From Dendrolimus kikuchii (taxonomy: Eukaryota; Arthropoda; Insecta; Lepidoptera; Lasiocampidae), in NCBI GenBank assembly GCA_019925095.2, contig CM034413.1, positions 377,001-441,000 on the forward strand: 64,000 bases of DNA, written 5' to 3'. Made by a program: the position numbers and the translations under genes. How positions within the stretch are numbered: the first letter of the stretch is position 1; the number at the start of each line of letters is the position of its first letter. The notes beneath the pieces are model-generated. The model did not search any database and had not been told where the DNA came from. It saw only the letters and a program-made list of their open reading frames with translations. Of this stretch, positions 1-9,763 are shown in pieces.

Positions 1-273
1 ACCCCCCTGACCCGCCCGCCGGAGCACATCTACACTCCGCGCCCCGCATACCGCCGACGCCCATAGGACGGAATGCGGGTATAGGAGGCCGAAATAACTG
101 AAAATGATTATAATGCTGATACTACCACTTCAAGAAAAATTATCAATTCAGCCACTCAGCTATATTGTACTCTCTTTGTTATACTTTTTAAATGTATAAT
201 GTATTTATAAATAATAATCATACAGTCCATTATTACGTCGAATTTTCATTTACAACCCGAGGTGCAACTGCCA
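1..273 (+). repeat. 5' LTR of BEL/Pao element 1 (first ~17 bp outside window)
   Basis: Bases 1-273 match 6357-6655, apart from a 26-bp gap and about nine substitutions, six of them clustered near 108-116. The 3' copy begins TGTTGCGG at 6340, so this copy lacks only its first 17 bp because the window starts there. It ends in CA at 273. The 26 bp missing after position 67 hold the pol stop codon in the 3' copy. Promoter and RNA start are not identified. Confidence 0.85.
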
Positions 274-285
274 CCAATAGTTTTT

Positions 286-304
286 TGGTACTTCGCCGCC
301 GGAT
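286..304 (+). promoter_or_regulatory. Probable primer-binding site of BEL element 1
   Basis: TGGTACTTCGCCGCCGGAT lies 12 nt after the LTR end. It resembles the tRNA-Tyr-type site of the second BEL element in this window (TGGTCCTTCGAGCCGGA), with one substitution and a short insertion/substitution. The imperfect match and the spacer make the primer identity tentative. Confidence 0.45.
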
Positions 305-446
305 AGAAGAATCGCAAAGAAGAAACGAGCAGTGTCTTTTGCTCCATCGAAACCTCAAGAAAGAAGAAAGACCAACTCTATACGGTCTCGTAGCGGCACC
401 CTAAAGAAGAAAGAAGATTATTATAGAAGATCATCGTGGGCAGCCC

Positions 447-512
447 GGACTACGTACTAGGAGACCAAGAGTTCCTGCCGGACTACGTACCAGGAGACCA
501 AGAGTTCCTGCC
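447..512 (+). repeat. 33-bp tandem duplication in the leader of BEL element 1
   Basis: Two adjacent ~33-bp units, each starting CGGACTACGTAC and ending GAGTTCCTGC, lie in the untranslated leader between the LTR and the gag start. They differ at about one base. No function is visible. They could come from replication slippage. Confidence 0.7.
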
Positions 513-781
513 CCGGACGCCGAGGCTACGCGTCTGCAGGATCAAGACCGGAAGAAAGAATAACGTTACTTCGTACCGTGACCGAGTGACTGTCCACCTA
601 ACGGTGCCAAACGGCCAGTTCACAAAGTCGTAGACGGTGCGCTGTTTCCAGTTAGGTCGGTCAAAGGTCTCAGTGTTTAGTGTTTAGTGTAGTAAATTAG
701 GATCGTCGGTTATACACACACATATATACACACTGGTCAGGGTAGTCGGTCATACGTGTTAGGCTAAGGCAAGGACCGAAG

Positions 782-3700
782 ATGCCGAACACCAGGAGCA
801 AGACCGCCGAAGACAGAGTGCAGAGAGCGTATCAAGAACCCCCCGCGTCGCCGTCCGTACATATATCCGCGTCCGCGTCCGCGCCGAACGTATCGCGACC
901 CGCGTCGCCCGGAATGCAACAGACGACGACCGCGCAAGTACACACCGCGATTCGTACTGAACGCCAATCGCGATCACCGTCCGTCCGATCACACCGTTCG
1001 CAGCTCAGCGCCGCCACTTTGGTGAGGCAAGTGGAACTGGAAGCAGAAGAACAAATCGCCGCAATCCGTCGGGAGGAGCTCCGGTTACAAGTGTCGCTGA
1101 TCAAGAAGAGGGTCGCTGCGAACATAGCCGCCCTCAAGGAGCAGACAGACGGGAACAGCGTGTGTGAAGACGATGGGGTGGAAACAGAGAGAAATATAAC
1201 AGAGTGGTTGAAGAATACCCGCATACGGGGGGAGTCGCCGAGCGCAGGCGACAGGACCGAGCCCGGAACGAGAGGAGCCGGACCGCGACCACCGTTAGAC
1301 GCTGCGGGAAGAGCAAGGGAAGAGTATCCAATGGCGCGGGACCGGTCTGCAGAAACGAACGACCAGACCGCTCGTGTGACGTTCAGAACGCCGCGCAACG
1401 CAAGATCGCCGACGCCGACCAGATCCAGGGATCGTGGAATCGACCGTCTAGCAGACGTACTGGAGCGCATGACACGCAACAGGCCGACACCGCGACAGTG
1501 CCAGGAGCTGCCTACCTTTAGCGGGGCCCCGGGAGAGTGGCTACCGTTTAAAGCTGCAATGCGCGAGTCGACGAGCTTACACGGATTTTCACCTGCGGAG
1601 AACTTAGGCCGTCTACGCACTTGCCTTAAAGGCGAAGCAAGGGAGTGCGTGACAGCCCTGCTGTATACCGCCGTGGACCCTGCGATCATTATGAAGACGC
1701 TGGAGCGCTGCTATGGACGTCCAGAGATCATAATCAGTCGCGCATTGGAAGACATCAAGAAGTTGCCACGATCGGGTTCGTCTGCCAGCGAACTCAACAG
1801 CCTAGCCACCAAACTGCAGAATATAGTGACGGTCATCTCGTGTGTCGACAACAAGGGATATTTACTTAACCCTATGTTGACACGACAAGTCGTCGAGAAG
1901 CTCAGCCCGCATCTACGAACGAAATGGTGCGACTTTGCAGATGAATTCTCGAGCCGAGACGAGCCGGAGATTATGACACTATCGAAATTTCTAACGGGCG
2001 AAGCAGACAGAGCAATGAAGTATTCTTTCATGACGTCATCACTGCCTACGACGAGTGTAAACGTCACTAAAGAAAATAAAGTGAAGCCGCCGAGGATGAA
2101 CGAGCGTCGCCGTGTGTATGCTACAACGGAAGCCAAGATCGTGTGCTACTGTTGCGGAGCTGAGCACCAGACAACGCAGTGCGGCAAGCTGGCTTCGATG
2201 TCGTTGCCAGCCAGATGGGAGTGGGCCAAGGAAACGAGAATATGTTTTTTGTGCCTACTAAGTAAACACAGACGGTTCCGTTGTAAGGCGAGGAAGTGCG
2301 GTGTTAATGAATGCCGCGAGCCGCATCACGCACTTCTACACCAACGAAGGGAAACTGGAGCCGTCAGTGGACCGATCGACCGAGCGGAGTCGGTCAGTCA
2401 ACCGGCCGACAGAGAGGAGTCGGTCATGACGGCATCGGCACACAATTCTAACACCGAGAGAAGAGTGTTATTGAAGGTGTGTCCGATTACCGTCAAGGGG
2501 CTTAACGGAAAGGAAGTGAGCACGTACGCGCTGCTGGATGAAGGGTCCACGATCACGCTCGTCGACGAGGAGATAGCCGGGATGCTAGGGGCAGATGGCC
2601 CGAGGAGGCCATTGAACATTCACGGCATCACGTCGAGCCAGCGGGAAGCGGAAAGTAGGATGGTGAGCGTCGCGGTGCGCGGAAGAGCGCAACCGCACTA
2701 CCATCCTATCAAGGCGCGCACCGTGAAGAAACTCGCACTGGGAACTCACTCCGTTAAGTCTGAAGTCATACGACAGTTACACCATTTGAAGACGCTTCAT
2801 ATAGACGACGTGTGCTTTATGAACGCCAAGCCGCGCGTATTAATTGGAGCTGACAACTGGCATCTGATCGTGACTAGAAAACTGTTGGCAGGAAAGAAGA
2901 GCCAACCAGCCGCTTCCCTGACCCTCTTGGGGTGGACCATACACGGGAGTGCACCCAGAGGCCTGGTGACGCAGGGAAACGACACCGTATTACACGTCCG
3001 AACGTGGCAAGATAAAGAGCCGCGGGAAAAGGACGAATTATTCGAAATAGTGAAGTCTCATTTCGATATCGACGCACTCGGTATATCGAACAAGGTGAAA
3101 CCTGTAGCGGAAGAACAACGGGCGCTGAAGATATTTTCAGAGACCGTGAAGAGAGAAAACGGCCGCTTCGAAGTCGGACTGCCCTGGCGAAACGATGACG
3201 TCACCATGCCACCGAGCTACGACATGGCAGTGCGTCGTCTACGCGGGATCGAGCGCAAAATGGATAAGTCGCCGCAGTTTAAACAAGCATACACGGCCCA
3301 GGTCAACAGGCTACTAGCAAAAGGATACGCCGAGCCTTGCGAACGAAGCCACGAAGGAAACCAACGCATGTGGTACATGCCTCACTTCGCCGTTACGAAC
3401 CCGAATAAGCCTGACAAAGTGAGACTGGTATTTGACGCTGCCGCCCGTTCAAACGGGGTGTGCATGAACGATGCGTTACTGGATGGGCCAGACTTGCTAC
3501 GTGCCTTATACGGAATCCTGTTCAGATTCCGGGAAGGGAAGATCGCCGTAACAGCTGACATACGTGACATGTTCCTTCAGGTGAAGATAAGGAAAGAAGA
3601 CAGAGCGGCGCAGCACTTCTTATGGCGCGGTGACGACCGCCATAACCCGCCTCGGCGCTACGTTATGACGTCTATGATATTCGGAGCACGAAGCTCGCCA

Positions 3701-6442
3701 TTCCTCGCACATAGCGTGAGAGATAGGAATGCGAGTGATCATAAGGAAACATACCCACGGGCGTATCACTCAATCACGCAAAACCACTACATGGACGACT
3801 GGGTTCAAAGCTTCGAAACGGAAACGGAAGCGGCCAAGGCGATAGCGGAAGTACAAGAAGTGCACAGGAAGGCCGGCTTTCAGCTCGCGGGATGGGATAC
3901 GAATCGCGAGCGCCTTATGGAAAATATCCCGGATGAAGAGAGAGCCAGACAGCCCAAAGAGCTCGGTGCTAGCGCGCATCCCTACGGGAAGACATTGGGT
4001 GTGTTATGGATGCCGGAAACGGATGAACTCGCGTTTAATACCGCTATGCCAAGAGTTCCACACAGCATAAAATGCGGCACGCAAACACCCACCAAGAGAG
4101 AGGCCCTGGGCATGGTCATGTCACTTTTCGACCCATTAGGCTTACTCAGCCCGTACACTATAAGGGCGAAGATAGTGCTACAAAGACTCTGGAGGCTTAA
4201 GCTAGGCTGGGATGAACCCTTGCCAACGGAAGAGGCAAGTGAATTCGAAGAATGGATCCGTGACTTAAACTCTATAAAAGAGTTAAGATTACCGCGGTGC
4301 TATGGAGGGGATAGAGACGTCGTAAACATGCAATTACACGTCTTTACGGACGCCAGCGAACAGGCCTACGCAGCAGCGGCTTACTGGCGCTTTGAGCAGC
4401 GCAACGGGAACGTCGGCGTCACTTTAATCGCGGGAAAAGCGAAAGTGGCCCCGATGAAGGCGCAAAGCATCCCGCGGATGGAGCTACAAGCCGCGCTAAT
4501 AGGAGCCAGGTTAGCGGCGGAAATAAAAAAGGAACATAGTTTCAAGCGTTATGACGTCATCTTTTGGAGCGACTCGAAGACCGTTCTTCACTGGATAAGA
4601 AACGACTCGGTACGATATACCCCATACGTTGCACACAGACTGAGCGAAATCGGCGAAATAACCGAGTCTGAGCAATGGCGATGGGTGCCGACAAGTTACA
4701 ACGTCGCCGACGACGCAACCAGGATTAACGTCTCGAGTATGAAAACGGACGACCGCTGGTTTAAAGGCCCGGAATTTCTCCATGGACCCCCGACGAATTG
4801 GCCGAAAGAAGAACCGACGGAAACCGAAGATGACGAGGTCGTGGTAACTTACACGACCGATGAAAAGCCACTCGTTGACGTCACAAGATTTTCGTCATAC
4901 GGAAAATTGCTACGAGCGACCGCCTACGCGCTCGCCTTTATCGACAAGTGCAGACGAAGGACTCGCACTATGGAAACGCGACACATAGAGAGAGCTGAAC
5001 GTTTACTCATTCGTCAAGCGCAACAGGAAAGCTTCCCGAAGGATTACGAGCGTTTGAAGAAAGGAGAACGCGTGTCACGTGACAGCCGGCTTTATAAGCT
5101 CGACCCCGAATACGGGGGGGACGGGGTAATAAAGCTAAACGGCAGGATCAATGCGGCCACCCTGCGCGAGCTTACCGGCAACCCACCGATCTTAGACGGG
5201 TCACATCACCTCACTCGGCTGATTATAAGAGGTGAACATGAACAGCATCATCACATAGGGAGAGAACATGTCGTAAACAACGTCCGGCAAAAATACTGGG
5301 TGCTACGAGTGCGACCTACGGTGCGAAACATCCTGCGGCAATGTACGGTCTGTCGTTTGAAGAAGACTGCGCCGACAGTACCGGTGAAAGGAAACCTGCC
5401 AAAGGACCGTCTAGCTGCCTACGCACGGCCTTTTACCAATTGCGGAATTGACTGTTTTGGCCCCATATGGGTGACCATAGGACGTCGCAAAGAAAAACGA
5501 TGGGGAATGCTGTTTACATGTATGGTGACTCGTGCCATTCATATGGAACTTATAGCAAGCCTTAGCACAGACTCTGCTATCATGGCCCTAAGAAGGATGG
5601 GAGCACGACGCGGCTGGCCTCAAGTGATATGGTCTGATAATGCAACGAATTTCCATGGAGCGGACACAGAGTTACTAACGGCGTACGCGAGATGGAAGGA
5701 AGAGATGCCAGATCACGTAAAAGGGAGACACTTAGCGTGGCGTTTCATCGATCCCGGCGCACCGAACCAGGGGGGAGCTTGGGAACGGTTAATTCGGTCG
5801 GTGAAGACGGCACTCCACGCGACATTGGCGGAACAAGCTCCCAGAGAAGAAACACTTACGACTGTCATCACGGAAATAGAACATACCGTAAACTCGCGCC
5901 CGCTAACTCACGTGTCGGTGAGCCCTGAAGACGACGAAGCGCTCACCCCGAACCACTTTCTAATCGGGTCGGCGACGGGCTTGCCAATCACGGGAACGAA
6001 CGAGTTAGCAGACAGGAAGACATGGATCGCCACTCAAGCTTTAGCGGACATGTTCTGGACTCGTTGGCTACGCGAGTACTTACCTACATTGGCACCGAGG
6101 GACGACGTAAGACGACGTGAGGAAAGCATACGTGTTGGAGACGTCGTTATCATTGCGGACGGTCTGTTGCCACGTAACGTATGGCCCCGGGGTCAAATCG
6201 AGCGCACTTATCGCGGACCGGACAACATAATACGGAGCGCGGACGTGCGAACGCGGGGAGGCATCTTCAGGAGACCAGTAAGGAGGCTCATCGTCCTGAC
6301 GAGAAGAGATGGCTTCGAGGATCTGCGCCGGGGGGAGGATGTTGCGGACAGAGAGCACCCCCCTGACCCGCCCGCCGGAGCACATCTACACTCCGCGCCC
6401 CGCATACCGCCGACGCCCATAGCTAGCGCGATTAGCAACTAG
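782..6442 (+). CDS. Gag-Pol polyprotein of BEL/Pao retrotransposon 1
   Basis: A single 1886-codon frame without interruption encodes capsid, protease, reverse transcriptase, RNase H and integrase of an LTR retrotransposon that would copy itself through RNA. In order: an Arg/Ser-rich N-terminus; a DUF1759-type gag region around residues 240-420; a Cys/His zinc-binding cluster from residue 455 (CYCCGAEHQTTQC, then CFLC); a DUF1758-type aspartic protease with LLDEGST (Asp ~586); reverse transcriptase with the YMDD catalytic box at 1003-1006; RNase H with FTDASE (Asp ~1190); an HHCC integrase zinc finger (~1474 onward); and an integrase core with Asp ~1557, Asp ~1619 and Glu ~1668. The C-terminus has a DUF5641-like region. 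The start is the first ATG of the long frame, about 0.5 kb after the LTR. The length is normal for the family. Oddly, the last 34 codons lie inside the 3' LTR, past the polypurine tract. The element looks coding-competent, but its LTRs differ by about 3%, so it is not brand new. Confidence 0.93.
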   Translation: MPNTRSKTAEDRVQRAYQEPPASPSVHISASASAPNVSRPASPGMQQTTTAQVHTAIRTERQSRSPSVRSHRSQLSAATLVRQVELEAEEQIAAIRREELRLQVSLIKKRVAANIAALKEQTDGNSVCEDDGVETERNITEWLKNTRIRGESPSAGDRTEPGTRGAGPRPPLDAAGRAREEYPMARDRSAETNDQTARVTFRTPRNARSPTPTRSRDRGIDRLADVLERMTRNRPTPRQCQELPTFSGAPGEWLPFKAAMRESTSLHGFSPAENLGRLRTCLKGEARECVTALLYTAVDPAIIMKTLERCYGRPEIIISRALEDIKKLPRSGSSASELNSLATKLQNIVTVISCVDNKGYLLNPMLTRQVVEKLSPHLRTKWCDFADEFSSRDEPEIMTLSKFLTGEADRAMKYSFMTSSLPTTSVNVTKENKVKPPRMNERRRVYATTEAKIVCYCCGAEHQTTQCGKLASMSLPARWEWAKETRICFLCLLSKHRRFRCKARKCGVNECREPHHALLHQRRETGAVSGPIDRAESVSQPADREESVMTASAHNSNTERRVLLKVCPITVKGLNGKEVSTYALLDEGSTITLVDEEIAGMLGADGPRRPLNIHGITSSQREAESRMVSVAVRGRAQPHYHPIKARTVKKLALGTHSVKSEVIRQLHHLKTLHIDDVCFMNAKPRVLIGADNWHLIVTRKLLAGKKSQPAASLTLLGWTIHGSAPRGLVTQGNDTVLHVRTWQDKEPREKDELFEIVKSHFDIDALGISNKVKPVAEEQRALKIFSETVKRENGRFEVGLPWRNDDVTMPPSYDMAVRRLRGIERKMDKSPQFKQAYTAQVNRLLAKGYAEPCERSHEGNQRMWYMPHFAVTNPNKPDKVRLVFDAAARSNGVCMNDALLDGPDLLRALYGILFRFREGKIAVTADIRDMFLQVKIRKEDRAAQHFLWRGDDRHNPPRRYVMTSMIFGARSSPFLAHSVRDRNASDHKETYPRAYHSITQNHYMDDWVQSFETETEAAKAIAEVQEVHRKAGFQLAGWDTNRERLMENIPDEERARQPKELGASAHPYGKTLGVLWMPETDELAFNTAMPRVPHSIKCGTQTPTKREALGMVMSLFDPLGLLSPYTIRAKIVLQRLWRLKLGWDEPLPTEEASEFEEWIRDLNSIKELRLPRCYGGDRDVVNMQLHVFTDASEQAYAAAAYWRFEQRNGNVGVTLIAGKAKVAPMKAQSIPRMELQAALIGARLAAEIKKEHSFKRYDVIFWSDSKTVLHWIRNDSVRYTPYVAHRLSEIGEITESEQWRWVPTSYNVADDATRINVSSMKTDDRWFKGPEFLHGPPTNWPKEEPTETEDDEVVVTYTTDEKPLVDVTRFSSYGKLLRATAYALAFIDKCRRRTRTMETRHIERAERLLIRQAQQESFPKDYERLKKGERVSRDSRLYKLDPEYGGDGVIKLNGRINAATLRELTGNPPILDGSHHLTRLIIRGEHEQHHHIGREHVVNNVRQKYWVLRVRPTVRNILRQCTVCRLKKTAPTVPVKGNLPKDRLAAYARPFTNCGIDCFGPIWVTIGRRKEKRWGMLFTCMVTRAIHMELIASLSTDSAIMALRRMGARRGWPQVIWSDNATNFHGADTELLTAYARWKEEMPDHVKGRHLAWRFIDPGAPNQGGAWERLIRSVKTALHATLAEQAPREETLTTVITEIEHTVNSRPLTHVSVSPEDDEALTPNHFLIGSATGLPITGTNELADRKTWIATQALADMFWTRWLREYLPTLAPRDDVRRREESIRVGDVVIIADGLLPRNVWPRGQIERTYRGPDNIIRSADVRTRGGIFRRPVRRLIVLTRRDGFEDLRRGEDVADREHPPDPPAGAHLHSAPRIPPTPIASAISN
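6330..6339 (+). promoter_or_regulatory. Polypurine tract of BEL element 1
   Basis: GGGGGGAGGA directly abuts the LTR start TGTTGCGG. It would prime plus-strand DNA synthesis. It is also translated, because the pol frame runs straight through it. Confidence 0.75.
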
Positions 6443-6655
6443 GCGTCGGACGGAATGCGGGTATAGGAGGCCGAAAAAACTGAAAATATAACTACTGCTG
6501 ATACTACCACTTCAAGTAAAATTATCAATTCAGCCACTCAGCTATATTGTACTCTCTTTGTTATACTCTTTAAATGTATAATGTATTTATAAATAATAAT
6601 CATACAGTCCATTATTACGTCGAATTTTCATTTACAACCCGAGGTGCAACTGCCA
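6340..6655 (+). repeat. 3' LTR of BEL/Pao element 1
   Basis: A 316-bp LTR with TG...CA ends: it begins TGTTGCGG after the polypurine tract and ends CAACTGCCA. It includes the pol stop codon at 6440-6442. The flank continues with AT-rich DNA. A target-site duplication cannot be tested because the 5' flank is outside the window. Confidence 0.85.
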
Positions 6656-6908
6656 CACTTGAAATAAATACTGCTCCATTTGAATTAGTCGTGCTCTTGG
6701 GATGGTAGACTAAAGCAATGTTGCAAGTACAAATAAATGTACCCAAAATTTAGGAAAAAAAAGTTTTATGCAAGAGAAAATTTTAAAAATATTATAAACA
6801 GTAAGATATAAGAAAGGAAATAAGTTGGTTAATTGGAGCCGTTATTTCTCCGTCATATTCTCTTTTTTCTTTCACCTTCTTTTCCAATTATTTTGGGTCG
6901 GCACAATA
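6656..6908. other. AT-rich spacer, nothing recognised
   Basis: DNA between the BEL 3' LTR and the first R300 copy. It has poly(A)/poly(T) runs and no frame or repeat end that I can identify. Confidence 0.6.
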
Positions 6909-7170
6909 ATCCGTGCAGGAACGGAGAAAGAATACAATTTCCTGCGGCCAGGTCGTAGGGCATTTGCCGGACTGGATGGCTACCACCCCTGGTCTACAGT
7001 ATGTCGCCATAACAACCTTGAGTTGTGTTCCGGCATTAGTGACCAGGTTCCAGTCTCCCTTAAGAGAGCAGCAGCGTATTTGTAGCACCTTTGGTGTTGC
7101 AAATGTCCATAGGCGATGGTAACCGCTTTCCATCAAGTGGGCCGTCTGCCTGTCTGCTGAACTCCTCCAA
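6909..7170 (+). repeat. R300 dispersed repeat, copy 1
   Basis: R300 is the commonest repeat in the window (about 20 copies, ~300 bp complete). I orient it from ATCCGTGCAGGAACGG to the tail CTCCTGCAATAAAA, so it ends in a poly(A)-signal-like, A-rich tail as a SINE would. I see no clear tRNA-like A and B boxes. Its last ~75 bp (around GATGGTAACCGC and GTGGGCCGTCTG) resembles the tail block common in lepidopteran retroposons, from memory. Small open frames across it recur between copies only because the DNA is related. This copy has an internal loss in the first third and ends without the A tail. Confidence 0.8.
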
Positions 7171-7889
7171 CAATCCATCTCTTTTTTGGTCTATCTTTAC
7201 GTTTGTACTGATCAATCGTTCAGTTTAACATTCTTCTTGTCACGTGACATTCATCCCTCCTCATTACATACCCATACCACCCAAGTCTTCTTCAAGATAA
7301 AAGTCTATCCGAAAATGAAATCTAAGCATGAAATTCATTTTTCGGGTGTTTGTTTGTTCCCTCTTCGCAGATATAGGAACAAAGAAATTGTCTAATTTGA
7401 ATTCATTTGTTTCTTTGTGAATTTTGTGGTGCTTTCACACCTTATGTACGCAACAGATCAGTCACGAAAATTTGCAAACACCTATTCAGGGGTATAAAAA
7501 CCTTACATCCAGAAAAAAAATATTGTCCCCAAGGGATAGATCAACACAGCTGAACAGATAGCACTCCAGCCGCGTTTTATTGGCACCACTGTCGTAAGAC
7601 ATATATGGTCATGTCAGTGCACTCGCTGACATGAGGATTCATACATTAGTGCTTTTGAGTAGTGCTTAATGATAGTACTTACTACCTAGGAAGTGTCCTA
7701 GTTAAACTTAACCTTCGCAAGGCGAAGGCGCTCGAGCCCTTGGTGCACTTTGCTCGAGTAAGCTGCCTAGGGGGCTTTATACCTCGGCTGGGCTGTTGCC
7801 ATAAAAGGGGGATGAATCTAACGATGCCGACTAGAGGGCGACACGATGACCTAATTGAGAACGGGCCACGGGTAATATAAAGCCCGAGG
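7171..7889. other. Unassigned region, possibly 3' part of a minus-strand LINE
   Basis: No gene is seen. The stretch 7660-7889 is less AT-rich and sits directly 3' (on the minus strand) of the LINE coding tail at 7944-8228, so it may be that element's 3' untranslated region. The poly(A) end was not located. Confidence 0.3.
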
Positions 7890-7943
7890 GAAAGGATGAA
7901 AGAGAAGAAACGGCGAAAGAAGCTTCCCAGCGACACGCCTAGT

Positions 7944-8228
7944 CTATGTTTCTTGGCATCCCTCGCGGGGACGTGGAGAGATTGTGCGAACGTCCACCCT
8001 GTCCATGACGACATTCTGCGGTCGTCGCACCAGAGCCTTTCGTCCAGGCTTATAATCGGACGCGGACACGACGAGCGGATTTCGATGGTGCGGCGCGAGA
8101 TCGAAATACTTACGCGAGAGCGACGTAATGTAGTTTTTGATGGAGGGAAACTCCAGATCGCGGTGAAGGTCAACGTTACGCATATAGAGGGAAGCACCGA
8201 CGGCTCTGCGAATGAATTTATTCTGCAC
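7944..8228 (-). pseudogene. C-terminal coding fragment of a Jockey-like LINE (family B2)
   Basis: The minus-strand frame carries HRDLEFPSIKNYI and YFDLAPHHRNPLV, matching the C-terminal end of reverse-transcriptase proteins of Jockey-type LINEs. A parallel copy lies at 58341-58658 (HRDLELPSIKDYI, FFDLAPHHPNPLV). Only the last ~80 codons remain and the frame upstream is lost. Just after the stop, 7890-7943 holds a diverged copy of the shared 3' core module (see findings). It is a dead, 5'-truncated copy. Confidence 0.6.
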
Positions 8229-8554
8229 GATTTCCAGTTTATTTAAAAGAACTGAAGGTCAAACAGATACAAAAAAGGATAATATAAAATGTGATGCAAA
8301 CAATAACATAGTTAATTATTAGACAACGCCATCTAGTTTGATTATGTATAATTGTTGCCATTTACGATAGCGAGAATGACAATTTTAATGTGTTGCTCTG
8401 TGGTTACTTCCACCTTGTTTGCCTTTGTGTGTCGATTATATAAAAAAAAAAAAAAATATAGACAGACGGGGATAAGGAACACGTAAGCGTTTTGTTCATA
8501 CCAAAATAGCTACGAAACCCTAAATAATATTAGAAAATTAGGCCTTTTTTAATT

Positions 8555-8796
8555 TTATTGTTGAGTTCAGTAGACAGGCAGTGCTATCAATATGCTGCTA
8601 GGCTCGAAAAGCGTATGGAACGTGGACATTAATGCCGGAACATAATTCAAGGTTATAGCGTCATACTCTAGACCAGGGGTGGTAGCCATCCAAACCGTCA
8701 AATTACTACCACCTGGCTGTGGGTTGTTTTGTCACCTCTTACGACGTGCTGCCCCAACGCAGGTAATTGTATTCTTTCTCCATTCTTGCACGGATA
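8555..8796 (-). repeat. R300 copy 2, internally deleted
   Basis: Both R300 ends are present: GAGTTCAGTAGACAGGCAG, and the 5' end as TTCTTGCACGGAT. About 60-70 bp after the tail block is missing or scrambled and divergence is high. Confidence 0.65.
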
Positions 8797-9019
8797 ATTA
8801 AGATTTTCAAATATATTTGCAGATTAGGTAAATTTAGAATGTACTGGCAACCCTGCGGATGAACAGACACGCTTTCTGATGATTAAAAATATTCCTTTAT
8901 ATTTTTATTACACCCTCCGTCGATTAATATCACAGTTTTGTCATTGCATAGCGGACTCTGGGGTTGTGATGGAAATCCCACAGACGATTTCAGTATTAAA
9001 AATATAAATTTCATAATTT

Positions 9020-9020
<1 letters not shown>

Positions 9021-9085
<65 letters not shown>

Positions 9086-9110
9086 CACTTTATTGTACAC
9101 CATTACAAAA
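9021..9110 (-). repeat. (GA)n microsatellite joined to a LINE-like 3' end
   Basis: About 60 bp of (GA)n is followed by a segment whose minus strand reads GTACAATAAAGTGTAAT and then (TC)n. The LINE end at 41384-41815 has the same GTACAATAAAGAGTTAT block before its (TCTA)n tail, so this is probably a truncated LINE tail whose simple repeat expanded. Confidence 0.5.
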
Positions 9111-9247
9111 AACACAGAAAAACTAAAAAATTTCTAAATGTGCACAATGGGGGTCTTACCAAAAGATCAAAAGTGGCTTATGGAACTTGATTACCAAAAA
9201 TCTGAAAACTTATTAACTTTACTTAAACTTGTAACTATTATTAATAT

Positions 9248-9452
9248 GCCAGGTGGTAGGGCATTTGCCCGACTGGATGGCTACCACCCCTGGTCTAAAG
9301 TATGTCGCCATAACAACTTTGAGTTGTGTTCCGGCATTAGCTACCAGGTTTAAGTCCCTTAAGAGAGCAGCAGCGCATTTGTAGCACCTTTGGGGTTGCA
9401 AATGTCTATAGGCGATCGTAACCACTTTCCATCAAGTGGGCCGTCTGCTGTC
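9248..9452 (+). repeat. R300 copy 3, 5'-truncated
   Basis: It begins at GCCAGGTGGTAGGGC inside the R300 consensus and runs to the tail block GCCGTCTGCTG. It directly abuts the next copy, which points the other way, so the two form an inverted pair. Confidence 0.75.
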
Positions 9453-9763
9453 TTTTTTTTTTATTGCAGGAGATCAGCAGACAGGCAGACAGCCCACTTG
9501 ATGGAAAGCGGTTAACATCGCCTATGCATATTTGCAACACCAAAGGCACTACAAATGCGCTGCTGCTCTCTTAAGGGAAACTGTAACCTGGTCACTAATG
9601 CCGGAACACAACTCAAGGTTGCTATGGCGACATACTTTAGACCAGGGGTGGTAGCCATCCAGTCGGGCAAATGCTCTACCATCTGGCTGTGGGTTGTTAA
9701 GTCCTCTTACGACAGGCCGCCCGGCCGCAGGAAATTGTATTCTTTCTCCGTTCCTGCACGGAT
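9453..9763 (-). repeat. R300 copy 4, near full length
   Basis: It runs from the T-rich end TTTTATTGCAGGAGATC to TTCCTGCACGGAT. Tail-to-tail with copy 3. Confidence 0.8.

Noticed and set aside
192..633. Small frames in the LTR/leader of BEL element 1
   Set aside because: They cross the LTR end, primer site and tandem duplication; no conserved start or domain.
832..1689. 285-codon minus-strand frame inside the BEL element 1 gag
   Set aside because: Shadow of the GC-rich, codon-biased plus-strand frame; no domain recognised.
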